Shown here piece after piece: positions 43,941 through 54,700 of a stretch of DNA of 64,000 nt. The stretch's first letter is position 1. Each line of letters opens with the position of its first letter. The translations under genes and the position numbers were made by a program. This DNA comes from an archaeon (GTDB lineage Archaea > Nanobdellota > Nanobdellia > Woesearchaeales > GW2011-AR9): positions 1-64,000 of the forward strand of contig JABHQR010000006.1 in the NCBI GenBank assembly GCA_018696395.1. Reading direction: 5' to 3'. Below the pieces are notes generated by a model that saw only the letters and a list, made by a program, of their open reading frames with translations, did not search any database and was not told the DNA's origin.

Positions 43941-45962
43941 ATGGAAGTTGATGAACAAATAAAATTATTTAGAGATTTTATTGAGCAAAATTATCATGCT
44001 CAATTGCTTGAAGCTGTTCGTAAAGGTCAAAATTCATTAAAATTAGATTTCTCAGAATTAATTAAATTTAATACAGAACTTATTGAAGAACTTATTGAAC
44101 AACCAGAAGATTTACTTAAAGCTGCAGAGATTGCAATTAAAGAATTTGATCTTCCTAAAAAAGTTGATAAGTTCAATGTCAGATTAAAAAATTTACCAGA
44201 ATCATTAAGAGTTAACATAAGTGAAATTAGAAGTAAACATTTAGGAAAATTTATTTGGACAGAAGGTATTATTAGACAAAAATCTGATGTAAGACCTCAT
44301 GTTACTGCAGCTAAATTTGAATGTCCAAGTTGTGGTAATGTTCTTAACGTACTTCAATTAGATAAAAAATTTAAAGAACCTAGTAGATGTTCATGTGGAA
44401 GAAAAGGTAAATTTATTGAAAGATCAAAAGAATTAATTGATGGGCAAGGATTAGTTTTAGAAGAATCACCCGATGATTTAGATGGTGGATCACAACCTAA
44501 AAGAATTAATGTATTCTTAAAGGGAGATTTAGTTAGCCCAATTTCTGAAAGAAGAAGTAGCCCTGGAACAAAAGCTAAATTATTTGGTTGGATTTCAGAA
44601 GTACCAATTAATTTACGCACGGGTGGAAGGTCAATTAAATATGATTTAATTTTAGAAGCAAATAATGTAGAAGCAAGTTCAGATGATCCAAGTGAAATGA
44701 AAATAACTACAGAAGAAGAAAGAAAAATTAAAGAGCTTGCTAAAAATCCTAATGTATTAAACATTATTGCAAACAATATTGCCCCTTCAATTTATGGTCA
44801 CGATAAAATTAAAATAGCGTTAGCATTACAATTAGCTGGTGGTTGTAGAAAAGAACGACCAGATGGAGTTGTTACAAGAGGAGATATGCATATCTTAATG
44901 ATTGGAGATCCTGGATCAGGAAAATCACAATTGTTGAAAAGAATTTCTAAAGTTGCACCAAAAGCAAGATTTACTAGTGGTAAAGGTGCAAGTGCAGCAG
45001 GTTTAACTGCAAGTGTAGTTAAAGATGAATTTTTAGGTGGTTGGAGCCTAGAAGCAGGTACATTAGTTCTTGCAAATAAAGGTTTTGCAATCATTGATGA
45101 GTTAGATAAAATGACTAAAGAAGATAGATCATCTTTACACGAAGCAATGGAACAGCAAACTGTAAGTATATCTAAAGCTAATATTCAAGCAACATTAAAA
45201 TGTGAAACTACATTACTAGCAGCAGCAAATCCTAAATTTGGTAGGTTTGATCCATATGATTTAGTTGCTAACCAAATTAATTTACCCCCTACATTAATTA
45301 ACAGGTTTGATTTGATTTTCCCAGTAAAAGATTTACCTAGCAGAGAAAAAGATGAAAGAACTGCAGCATTTATTTTAAGTTTACATCAAAAACCAGAAAG
45401 AGCAGCTTCAGAAATTGATTCAGATTTATTAAGAAAATTCTTTATGTATGTTAGAAGAGGAAATCCAAAATTATCAGATGGGGCAATTGAAGAAATTAAA
45501 CAATATTATATCACTATGAGAAATATGGGAAGTAATGAGGAAGGTGGAATTACTAGCATACCTATTACCGCAAGACAATTAGAAGCTTTAGTTAGGTTAG
45601 CTGAAGCAGCAGCTAAAATAAGATTAGCAAAAACAGTTACTAAAAAAGATGCTCAAAAAGGAATTGAATTAGTTGATTATAGTCTTAACCAAATTGCTAA
45701 AGATAAAGAAACTGGTAAAATTGATATTGATAGAATTAGTAGTAGAATTACTGCCAGTCAAAGAAGCCAAATAAGTGTTGTTAAAGAATTAATTCATAGT
45801 TTAGAAAAAGAGTTAGGTGAAAAAATATTACCAGTTGAACAATTAGCAGAAATAGCTAAAAATAAAAATGTATCACAAGAACAATTAGATGAAGTTCTGA
45901 GTAAATTAAGAAGAACAGGAGATATATTTGAACCTAAAAGAGGGTTTATTCAAAGATTATAA
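43941..45962 (+). CDS. mcm: Replicative helicase MCM
   Basis: The 673-residue protein has an N-terminal domain with a zinc finger (CPSCGNV ... CSCGRKG, about 133-160), Walker A GDPGSGKSQ (about 323-331), Walker B AIIDELDKM, the arginine finger in LINRFDLIF (about 452) and a C-terminal winged helix. It is the hexameric helicase that unwinds origin DNA. No intein is present. It follows tbp by 96 bp and is followed by an OB-fold gene. Confidence 0.97.
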   Translation: MEVDEQIKLFRDFIEQNYHAQLLEAVRKGQNSLKLDFSELIKFNTELIEELIEQPEDLLKAAEIAIKEFDLPKKVDKFNVRLKNLPESLRVNISEIRSKHLGKFIWTEGIIRQKSDVRPHVTAAKFECPSCGNVLNVLQLDKKFKEPSRCSCGRKGKFIERSKELIDGQGLVLEESPDDLDGGSQPKRINVFLKGDLVSPISERRSSPGTKAKLFGWISEVPINLRTGGRSIKYDLILEANNVEASSDDPSEMKITTEEERKIKELAKNPNVLNIIANNIAPSIYGHDKIKIALALQLAGGCRKERPDGVVTRGDMHILMIGDPGSGKSQLLKRISKVAPKARFTSGKGASAAGLTASVVKDEFLGGWSLEAGTLVLANKGFAIIDELDKMTKEDRSSLHEAMEQQTVSISKANIQATLKCETTLLAAANPKFGRFDPYDLVANQINLPPTLINRFDLIFPVKDLPSREKDERTAAFILSLHQKPERAASEIDSDLLRKFFMYVRRGNPKLSDGAIEEIKQYYITMRNMGSNEEGGITSIPITARQLEALVRLAEAAAKIRLAKTVTKKDAQKGIELVDYSLNQIAKDKETGKIDIDRISSRITASQRSQISVVKELIHSLEKELGEKILPVEQLAEIAKNKNVSQEQLDEVLSKLRRTGDIFEPKRGFIQRL

Positions 45963-46037
45963 TCTAGAGAATAGACTTTCAAAAATAATTATTAAACTTA
46001 AGGAATTATTAAAACAAATAGTTATCTTAAAAATAAT

Positions 46038-46877
46038 ATGAATGATAAAGATAAATTTAAACGTTTAGTAGCAGTAAAAACTGATATTAATAACTTAAAT
46101 TCTGCAGAATATATTGAAGAAGATACAAATGAGTCTAATTATCTTCTAACAAAAAAACAAAATAGAATTTATAGAATTAATTTAATATCAATTATTCTTA
46201 AAATTGAACATATTGGAAATATTACAAATATACTAATTGATGATGGGTCAGGAAATATTATTATGAGAATTTTTGAAGATAATAATATTATTAAAAATTT
46301 ACAAGTAAGTGATTCAATTTTGATTATAGGAAGAGTTAGAACATATAATAAAGAAAAATATATTTATCCTGAAATAATTAAAAAGATATCATCTAAATGG
46401 TTGAAATTAAGGTCGATAGAATTAGGAGTTAACAAATTTAATAATAAAAATGAAGATAATAATAAAGATACAAATGAAATTATTGAATTGAATGAAGAAT
46501 TAACAAATCAAAAACCAGAAGATAACAATAAAGAAGATGATAATGTAATAAATGATGCATCATTAAATATACATATTGAGGAAAAAGAAAATATTGAAGT
46601 TAAAAAAAATAGTTCAGAAATTGAATTAATTGATTTAGCTGAAAATAATTCTGAAAGTGATTCTAAAGAAAATATTGTTGATGAAGAACAACCAGACATA
46701 TTTAATCCATCAGATAAAATCATTTATTTAATAAAAGAATTAGATGAAGGAAGTGGGGCAATGATTGAAGATATTATTGAAAAGTCCAATATTGAAGGAA
46801 GTGAAAAAATTATTAAAAACATGATTGAAACAGGAGAAATTTATCAAAATTTACCTGGCAAAGTTAAAATTTTATAA
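46038..46877 (+). CDS. OB-fold nucleic-acid-binding protein with C-terminal winged helix (RPA-associated type)
   Basis: The 279-residue protein has an OB fold at about 45-125 (RINLISIILKIEHIGNITNI, IDDGSGNIIMRIFED). An acidic, low-complexity linker (about 135-225) follows, then a likely winged helix (DKIIYLIKELDEGSGAMI to the end). This order resembles RPA-associated proteins and RPA2/RPA32 of other archaea and eukaryotes. It is 75 nt downstream of mcm on the same strand, so a role in replication is likely. Confidence 0.7.
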   Translation: MNDKDKFKRLVAVKTDINNLNSAEYIEEDTNESNYLLTKKQNRIYRINLISIILKIEHIGNITNILIDDGSGNIIMRIFEDNNIIKNLQVSDSILIIGRVRTYNKEKYIYPEIIKKISSKWLKLRSIELGVNKFNNKNEDNNKDTNEIIELNEELTNQKPEDNNKEDDNVINDASLNIHIEEKENIEVKKNSSEIELIDLAENNSESDSKENIVDEEQPDIFNPSDKIIYLIKELDEGSGAMIEDIIEKSNIEGSEKIIKNMIETGEIYQNLPGKVKIL

Positions 46878-46928
46878 TTATAATAATATCTCACTTTTGA
46901 AATAAAAAAAATAAGTTATTAAAAAAAA

Positions 46929-47774
46929 TTAATAGAAAAATATAGGTGTTATGTATACTTCAAAAACACAACTCACAAATAATACCGCTATACTTATAAA
47001 AATTAGATCTAAAGCATCATATAATACTCTTTCATCTTCTAAATGATGTTTTATAACAGCAATAGAAATTATTCCACCTGCTAAACCAGCAATGAAATAA
47101 GCCGCAATTTCTATAATTCCATGAGATAAATATCTTAATAGACTCATAGCAGTAATACTAAAATAACTAGCAATAGTTTCAAATCCTAATCCTGCACTAA
47201 TAACAGAAATTTTAGTTTTAATTAGATTTCCAATTGCAGCAGAAACTACTGAAGCGTTCCAAGTTAAAATAAATAATGCTCCAATCCCATATAAAAATGA
47301 AAATATTAAACAGAAAAATAAAACCCTCATATTATTAAAGAAAATTCCTTTAAATATTCCAAATTGAGTTAAACTACCAGTTGTGACAGCACGATTTATA
47401 TCACCAATTGCAACTGTTTGACTTGCAAAAACAATACTTACTAAAGTTGCAGGTAAAAAAACATAAGCAAGAGTATAACTTGCCACAGAACCTAAAAAGA
47501 AAAATAGTAAAAAATAAAGAACTTTTGAATGTTCTTTTAATAGAGTTATTTCACCACTTAAATTAAGATCTAATTCTTCTTCATTTTTAATAGTATTATA
47601 AACAATAGGCGTAGCTGCAATAACAGTAAAAAATACCATCAATAAACCAGCCATATCTTGAAAAACTAAAATAGATAATAGTAAACCAATAGATGAATAT
47701 AAGAAACCTGCAAAAAACATTTCCCAAGGTTTCTTTTTAACAACAAAAGGATTAAATAAAGATTCTAAAACCAT
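46929..47774 (-). CDS. SpoIIM/DUF95-family membrane protein
   Basis: The 281-residue protein has about six to seven transmembrane helices and the signature of the family: LTWNASVVSAAIGNL and, near the end, LLRYLSHGIIEIAAYFIAGLAGGIIS. In archaea its function is not known; in spore formers SpoIIM acts in cell-envelope remodelling. It is transcribed away from the origin and borders the origin region. Confidence 0.82.
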   Translation of the reverse strand: MVLESLFNPFVVKKKPWEMFFAGFLYSSIGLLLSILVFQDMAGLLMVFFTVIAATPIVYNTIKNEEELDLNLSGEITLLKEHSKVLYFLLFFFLGSVASYTLAYVFLPATLVSIVFASQTVAIGDINRAVTTGSLTQFGIFKGIFFNNMRVLFFCLIFSFLYGIGALFILTWNASVVSAAIGNLIKTKISVISAGLGFETIASYFSITAMSLLRYLSHGIIEIAAYFIAGLAGGIISIAVIKHHLEDERVLYDALDLIFISIAVLFVSCVFEVYITPIFFY

Positions 47775-48050
47775 TTCATTAAAGAAACAATTGGCCTTTT
47801 TAAACTTTTTTATATTAACTTGATTAGTTTAAGTGATATATTAATTTATAATTGTTGACATAGTATGTTTTCATACACCAATGATTCATTGTTAAATGTA
47901 TTTATTAATTTTCATTTAATATTAATTAGATTATTAATATAATAATAGGTGCATAATGACAATATTACGTTTAACTAATTAAAAAGGTAATAAAATAAAA
48001 AATTGTAAGTAATCAGAACACATATTTTATTATTTAGTAAGTTAAAACTA

Positions 48051-48082
48051 TACACCTACCCCCTTATTTCTTATGGAAGTTG
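48051..48082 (-). promoter_or_regulatory. Origin recognition box, left (inverted)
   Basis: Read on the minus strand, this element has TTCCA, GAAAT and the G-string GGGGGTAGG in order. It matches the right-hand element at 25 of 32 positions, counted by eye. The G-rich end points away from the AT-rich region, as in other archaeal origins. Confidence 0.8.
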
Positions 48083-48330
48083 AAAAATTAAAGAAAAGTG
48101 AAGGTATTGTTTAAATTAATTAATGAGATAGTTGTTAGTTATGAATTAATATAATAATTAATATTAATAATAAAATATATGATGGTGATTGAAGGTAAAA
48201 AAATATAATGAAAATTATTTAATATTAAAAATGTTTGAATCATATTGATTTCATTCAACATTAAAAAAATCTAACACTGTTTTAATTAAATAATTCTGAT
48301 TTTTGATTTTTATAGAGATATAATATAATA

Positions 48331-48398
<68 letters not shown>

Positions 48399-48526
48399 CA
48401 TTGAAAGTTATAAATTTAAAAAAAGTTAGAAACTACAAAATGTTAAAAAAGTACATTTAACAACAAAAAGCTATTTAATTATATATCCTAATATATCTGT
48501 TACCATATCCTTTAATGTAAAAAACA

Positions 48527-48540
48527 ATATTTAAATATAA
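48527..48540 (+). promoter_or_regulatory. TATA box of orc1/cdc6
   Basis: ATATTTAAATATAA lies about 75 nt before the start codon and about 40 nt before the right-hand origin box. The transcript would begin near 48560, so the origin box would lie in the 5' leader. Confidence 0.45.
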
Positions 48541-48576
48541 CTTAATCAAACAATATCATTATTTTTTTATTATTAA

Positions 48577-48608
48577 CAATTTCCAAAGGAAATCAAGGGG
48601 TAGGGGTG
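48577..48608 (+). promoter_or_regulatory. Origin recognition box, right, overlapping the orc1/cdc6 ribosome binding site
   Basis: The element has the dyad TTTCCAAAGGAAAT followed by CAAGGGGTAGGGG. It resembles the Orc1/Cdc6-binding ORB of Pyrococcus and Sulfolobus (TTCCA-GGAAA-G-string). The last G-run is also the ribosome binding site GGGGTGA for ATG 48615, so the initiator may control its own expression. Confidence 0.85.
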
Positions 48609-48614
48609 AAATTA

Positions 48615-49817
48615 ATGAAGGTTAGTAATTTTTTTGAAAACTTTTTGAAAAAAGATTCATTGTTTGAAGATAAAAAATATCTTTTATCTTCATATATACC
48701 TGATGAAGTGATTTTTCGTGAAGAACAAATTCAAGAGGTAGCAAATATCTTAGCTCCAGCTCTAAGGGTAGAGAAACCTTCAAACTTATTAATATATGGT
48801 AAAACTGGTACTGGAAAGACATTATCAATTAAATATGTATTAAAATCTATGGAAAATATTGCAATTAAAAATAATATAGCTTTAAAAACAATTTTTCTAA
48901 ACTGTAAATTGAAAAGAATAGCTGATACTGAATATCGTTTAATAGCTCAATTAGCTAAAGAATTTGGAAGAGCAGTCCCTCCAACAGGATTACCAACTGA
49001 TGAAGTTTACAATATTTTTTATTCATTAGTTGATAAAAAGAAATTAGTAATTTTATTAGTTCTTGATGAAATTGATCAATTAACTAAAAAAATAGGAGAT
49101 GAGATGTTATATAATTTAACAAGAATTAATGCTGAACTTAAAAATGCTCAAATAAGTATAATTGGTATTTCTAATAATTTGATTTTTGCAGAAAATTTAG
49201 ATCCAAGAGTTAAATCATCATTATCTCAAGAAGAGATTATTTTTCCATCATATAATGCTTTACAAATTCAAGATATTTTAAGAGGAAGATCAGATAAAGC
49301 TTTTAGATCAGGTAGTTTAGGTCCTGGTTTAGTGGAGAAATGTGCTGCATTTGCAGCTAGAGAGCATGGTGACGCAAGAAGGGCAATTGATTTGTTAAGA
49401 GTTGCAGGTGAATTAGCAGAAAGATCTGGTTCAAAATTAGTTGAAATTAAACATCTTGATGAAGCTGAAAGTAAAATTGAATCAGATAAAATAGTTAATA
49501 CTATAATTAGTCAGCCAAAACAATTTCAAGCAGTATTATATTCTATTATGTTATTATCTCCTGAGAAAAAAAAGATTTTTACTGGTGAGATATATGAATT
49601 GTATAGAAATATTTGTAATAAAATCAAATTTAATGTTTTGACACAAAGAAGAGTTTCAGACATTTTAGCTGAGTTTGATATGTTGGGTATAATTAACGCA
49701 AAAATAATATCTAAGGGTAGATATGGAAGAACTAGGGAAGTTTCAATATCTTTAGATGATAGGTTGCAAACTAAATTAAAAGAAATTATTGAAAAATCAA
49801 TTCAATTAAGTGATTAA
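48615..49817 (+). CDS. cdc6: Orc1/Cdc6 replication initiator
   Basis: From ATG 48615 the protein has 400 residues. It has an AAA+ domain with Walker A YGKTGTGKT (about 62-70), Walker B VLDEIDQL (about 150-157), sensor 1 (GISNNL), the initiator-specific helix region, and a C-terminal winged helix that recognises origin DNA. GTG 48606 is an alternative in-frame start; GGGGTGA spaced five bases from ATG favours the latter. Only one copy lies in the window, immediately beside its presumed binding sites. Confidence 0.95.
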   Translation: MKVSNFFENFLKKDSLFEDKKYLLSSYIPDEVIFREEQIQEVANILAPALRVEKPSNLLIYGKTGTGKTLSIKYVLKSMENIAIKNNIALKTIFLNCKLKRIADTEYRLIAQLAKEFGRAVPPTGLPTDEVYNIFYSLVDKKKLVILLVLDEIDQLTKKIGDEMLYNLTRINAELKNAQISIIGISNNLIFAENLDPRVKSSLSQEEIIFPSYNALQIQDILRGRSDKAFRSGSLGPGLVEKCAAFAAREHGDARRAIDLLRVAGELAERSGSKLVEIKHLDEAESKIESDKIVNTIISQPKQFQAVLYSIMLLSPEKKKIFTGEIYELYRNICNKIKFNVLTQRRVSDILAEFDMLGIINAKIISKGRYGRTREVSISLDDRLQTKLKEIIEKSIQLSD

Positions 49818-49885
49818 AAGGATAAATTAATTTTTTAAATATAAAAAATGATTTATTGTTAATAATGTTTTTTTAGAGGGTGAGC

Positions 49886-51607
49886 ATGAGTTTAGACCAA
49901 GAAAAACTAATTGAAAAATTATTTGAGAAAGGTATTTTAGTAAATAAGGAACTATTAGAATTAGGGTTAAAAGATGAATTAATTGAAAAAGTTGTAAATG
50001 AAGGTGATTTATTAGTTTTAAATAAAGATTATTCAGATATTTTAAATTCTCCTGAACAATTAGTTGATTGGTATGAAGTTGACCAACATAGAGTTGATTT
50101 TGAGAAAAAAGGAGATAATGAACTTTATCAAACTCAATTACAAGAATTTAAAATTGTGAAAGTTAATATAACTAATGTAAGTAATAATTCTAAAGATTTT
50201 TCAAAAGAATCTAATATTGAAAGTTTTGAAACAGAATTAAAAAACAACAATTCTTCAGTTAAATTTGAATCAAATATTGATATTACAAAAGATAATGAAA
50301 TTAATGATATTGAAAGTTCAATAATAAATAATAATAATAAAATTAATAATCTTAATTATGAAATTTTATGTTCTTATGTTAACAATCCCTTCAAATATAC
50401 AGTAAAAGATTTTGCTAAACAATTTAGATCAAGGTATCAATTTTTAGAGAAAGTTATTAGGCAAAGATCTGAAATTAAAAATTTGTTAAGTATTAATCGT
50501 TTATTTGCTAAAAAAGAGAGAGATAACGTTTCTATTATTGGAATTATTACTGAAATTAATGAGACAAGGAATGGAAATCTTATAATTGAAGTTGAAGATC
50601 CAACTGGACAAATTAAAATTTTAATAAATAAATCTAAGAAAGATTTATTCAAAAAAGGTAAAGACTTGGTTCCTGATGAAATTGTAGGGATAATAGGTGT
50701 TAATGGTGATAATATTATTTTTGTTGAAGATTTAGTTTGGCCAGATATCCCAATTACCAATGAAATGAAAAAAATAGATAAAGATGAATATGCAGTTTTC
50801 TTGTCTGATGTTCACGTTGGTTCAACATATTTTTTAGAGGAAGAATTTAATAAATTTTTACGATGGTTATCTGGAAAAACAGGTAATCAATCTCAAAAAG
50901 AAGTTGCTAGTAAAGTTAAGTATATATTTATTGCAGGAGATTTAGTTGATGGTATTGGTATTTATCCAGCACAAGAATCTGAACTTACTATCACTGATAT
51001 CAATAAGCAATATACTGAGTTTACAAGATTATTATCTCAAGTGCCTAAAGATAAAACTTTTTTTATTTGTCCAGGAAACCATGATGCAGTTCATTTAGCT
51101 GAACCACAACCAAATTTTTTCAAAGAATATTCTGAAAGTTTATTTGATATTGATAATTTAATATTGTTAAGTAACCCTAGTGTTGTAAATATTGGGAAAA
51201 GTGATGAATCTAATGGTTTAAATATTTTAATGTATCATGGATATAGTTTTGATTATTATGTTTCTAATGTTGATAGTATCAGAAATGGAGGTGGTTACGA
51301 AAGAGCAGATTTGATAATGAAATTTTTATTACAAAGAAGACATTTAGCACCAAGTTTTAAATCAACTCCTTATTTACCTTCACATAGTGAAGATCCACTT
51401 TTAATCAAAAATATACCTGATATAATTATCACAGGACATATACATTATTCTTCTGTAGCAAATTATAGGGGTGTTACTATGATTAGTGGTTCTTGTTGGC
51501 AAGGACAAACAAAGTTTCAAGAAAAATTAGGCCATAATCCTCAACCAGGTAGGGTACCTATTGTTAATTTAAAAACTAGGGAAGTTAAAGTATTGAAATT
51601 TGTATGA
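49886..51607 (+). CDS. polB: DNA polymerase D small subunit DP1
   Basis: From ATG 49886 the protein has 573 residues. It has an N-terminal helical region, a low-complexity linker (about 80-150), an OB fold (about 205-285), and the Mre11-like phosphoesterase with SDVHVGST, GDLVDGIG, CPGNHDAVH and GHIHYSS. The metal-binding residues are all present, so the 3'-5' proofreading nuclease is probably active. GAGGGTGAG precedes the start; GTG 49880 is less likely. It is encoded between the initiator and DP2. Confidence 0.95.
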   Translation: MSLDQEKLIEKLFEKGILVNKELLELGLKDELIEKVVNEGDLLVLNKDYSDILNSPEQLVDWYEVDQHRVDFEKKGDNELYQTQLQEFKIVKVNITNVSNNSKDFSKESNIESFETELKNNNSSVKFESNIDITKDNEINDIESSIINNNNKINNLNYEILCSYVNNPFKYTVKDFAKQFRSRYQFLEKVIRQRSEIKNLLSINRLFAKKERDNVSIIGIITEINETRNGNLIIEVEDPTGQIKILINKSKKDLFKKGKDLVPDEIVGIIGVNGDNIIFVEDLVWPDIPITNEMKKIDKDEYAVFLSDVHVGSTYFLEEEFNKFLRWLSGKTGNQSQKEVASKVKYIFIAGDLVDGIGIYPAQESELTITDINKQYTEFTRLLSQVPKDKTFFICPGNHDAVHLAEPQPNFFKEYSESLFDIDNLILLSNPSVVNIGKSDESNGLNILMYHGYSFDYYVSNVDSIRNGGGYERADLIMKFLLQRRHLAPSFKSTPYLPSHSEDPLLIKNIPDIIITGHIHYSSVANYRGVTMISGSCWQGQTKFQEKLGHNPQPGRVPIVNLKTREVKVLKFV

Positions 51608-51778
51608 TTTATTGTTATAATTTCTTCTACCTTGTTATTTATACTTATTTTTCATGGTGATAACTTCAATGATAATTCTTACTCATTCATTGCAACAAAA
51701 AGAATATAAAACATCTATTGAAAGAGATAAGTCTAAGTAGAACAATACTTAAAAACAAAAGAAGGTGGTATTATTTTT

Positions 51779-54700
51779 ATGGACATTAAAGCTTCTCCTG
51801 AAATTAAGAAATATTTTTTACAATTAGGTAAAGAAGTAGATAAATGTTATTCTATTGCTGAAAAAGCTAGAAAAAAAAATCTTGATCCAGAACCAAATGT
51901 TGAAATCATGTTAGCACGTAATATGGCGGAACGTGTAATCGGTCTTGTTTCAATGGTTGCACCTCAATTATTGAAAACAAAAATACCTGAACGTATACAA
52001 GAATTAGAAGAAGAGTATGGTGTACTTGATTGGAGAGTTGGATTTAAACTTGCAGAAGAGGTTGCTAAAGAACAATTTTGTAAATTTAAAGATAAACAAG
52101 AAGCAATTGAAATAGGAATTAGAACTGGTTTTGCTTATTTAACATTAGGTATTGTGGCAGCACCTTTAGAAGGGTTTATTGGTATAGAAATTAAAAAAAG
52201 AAAAGATGGTAAAGAGTACTTTGCATTAAAATATGCTGGGCCTATTAGGGGTGCTGGTGGTACAGCTTCTTCTACTTCAGTAATATTATCTGATTATGTT
52301 AGGGTGAAAATGGGCTATGCTTCTTATGATCCTGATGAGACCGAAGTTAAACGTTATACTGCAGAAATTAATGATTATCATGAAAGAATAACTAATTTAC
52401 AATATCGCCCATCTGAAGAAGAATTAAAATTTATGGTATCTCATTTACCAGTAGAAGTTGATGGTGATCCTACTGAAAAAATTGAAGTTTCTAACTTTAA
52501 AGATTTACCTAGGATTAGTACTAATTTAATTAGGGGTGGTGTTGCATTAGTTTTAGCAGAAGGTCTTTGTCAGAAAGCTCCTAAACTATGGAAACGATTA
52601 TCTAAATGGGGTAAAGATTTTGATTTAGAATGGGAATTTATGGGTGAATTTATTAAATTAAAAGAAAAAATTCATGCGCAACATAGTGGGAAAAAAGAAT
52701 CAAAAAGTGGAGATAATAATGAAGAAGTTAAAGTTCAACCTAACGATACTTTTATTGCTGATTTAGTTGCTGGAAGACCAGTTTTGACTCATCCATTAGC
52801 TGAAGGTGGTTTTAGGTTAAGATATGGTAGAGGAAGAACTTCTGGTTTTTCTGCTGCTGCAGCACATCCTGCTACTCTTATAGCTCTTGATAAATATATT
52901 GCTATTGGAACACAATTAAAAGTAGAAAGGCCAGGTAAAGCAGCTACAATTACTTTGTGTGATGATATTGAACCTCCAATTGTAAAATTGAACACAGGAG
53001 AACTAATTAAATTAAAAACTAGTGAAGAAGCTAAAAAACATGTTAAAAATATAGCTGAAATTGTTTTTTTAGGTGATATTCTATTTAATTATGGGGATTT
53101 TTCTGAGAACGGTCAAAAATTAGTCCCTGCAGGTTATTGTCCTGAATGGTGGTCATTACATCTTAATAGGTCAATATTAGAACATTTTGATAAAGATGTT
53201 AATAGTAAAATTAGTGATAATATGATTACTAAAATTTCAAATCAATTAAAAATAGATATAAACATACTATTTGATTGTTTAAATGAACCATTAAATTTCA
53301 TACCATTATTTGAAGATGCAGTATCTTTAAGTAAATTATTGGCAATACCAATTCATCCAGAATATACTCATTATTGGAAATTAATGCCATTTGATGATTT
53401 AATCACATTATTAAAATATTTAAAGTTAGGAAAAATAAAAAAAGATGATAAAGGATTAAGAAAAATAGTTCTACCTTATTTATTAACAAGTGAAAATAAA
53501 GATTTTTTTGAGAAAAGTAAAAGAGTTTTAGAATTTTTAGGTGTTCAACATAAAGTTGTTAATAATGAAAGTATTGTAATTGAAAGAATTGAAACTAAAT
53601 CAATGTTACTTGCATTAAATATTAAAGATCAAGATTCAATTAATAATTTTGATATTCCTAACTTTGAAAATTCTTCATATAAAAATGTTTTAGATTATAT
53701 TAATAAAAATATACTTAAAGATAAAAATTTTATTATAAAAGATAAAGCTGGAACTTTTATTGGAGCAAGAATGGGCAGGCCTGAAAAGGCCAAGATGAGA
53801 TCAATGAAAGGAAAACCACATTCTTTGTTTCCAGTTGGTGAGGAAGGTGGAAGGTTAAGATGTTTTCAATCTTCAATGAAAGCTGGAAAAGTAACTTCAA
53901 ATTTTCCGTTATATAATTGTTCTGAATGTAAAAAAGAAACAATTTATAAAATTTGTGAGACTTGTGGTAATGAATGCAATAAAAAATATTATTGTCGTGA
54001 ATGTGGTGATTTAGATAAAGAAACTTGCAGGCATGGAAATACCATCTCTTATAAAAATAAAGAGATAGATATTAATTATTATTTTGATGTAGCTTTAAAA
54101 AATGTTAAAGAAAAAATATATCCTGATTTAATTAAAGGTATTAAAGGAACTTCTAATAAAGAACATTTAATAGAAAATTTATCTAAAGGTATTTTAAGAG
54201 CTAAACACAACATTTATGTAAATAAAGATGGAACTACTAGGTATGATTGTACTGAATTACCATTAACACATTTTAAACCTAAAGAAGTTAGAACATCTGT
54301 TGAAAAATTAATTAAATTAGGTTATACTCAAGATATTTTTGGTAATGAATTAGAAAATAATAATCAAATATTGGAATTAAAACCTCAAGATTTAGTATTG
54401 CCTGGTTTAAATCTTTTAGAAGAATCTTCTGCTACAGTAATGAAAAATGTAGCAAATTATGTGGATAATATTTTAAAAAGTTTTTATGGATTAAAACCTT
54501 ATTATAATATCAAAAGTGAAGAAGATTTAGCTGGACATTTAGTAATTGGTTTAGCACCACATATCTCTGCTGGTACAGTTGGAAGAATTATTGGATTTTC
54601 TGAAACACAGGGATTATTGGCACATCCTATGTTTCATGCTGGATTAAGACGTGATTGTGATGGTGATGAGGCAGCAGTTTTGTTATTGTTAGATGGGCTG

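Noticed and set aside
51640-51737. A 28-codon frame between the PolD subunit genes
   Set aside because: It is very short, has no ribosome binding site and no protein-like features; the gap is better read as the DP2 promoter and leader.
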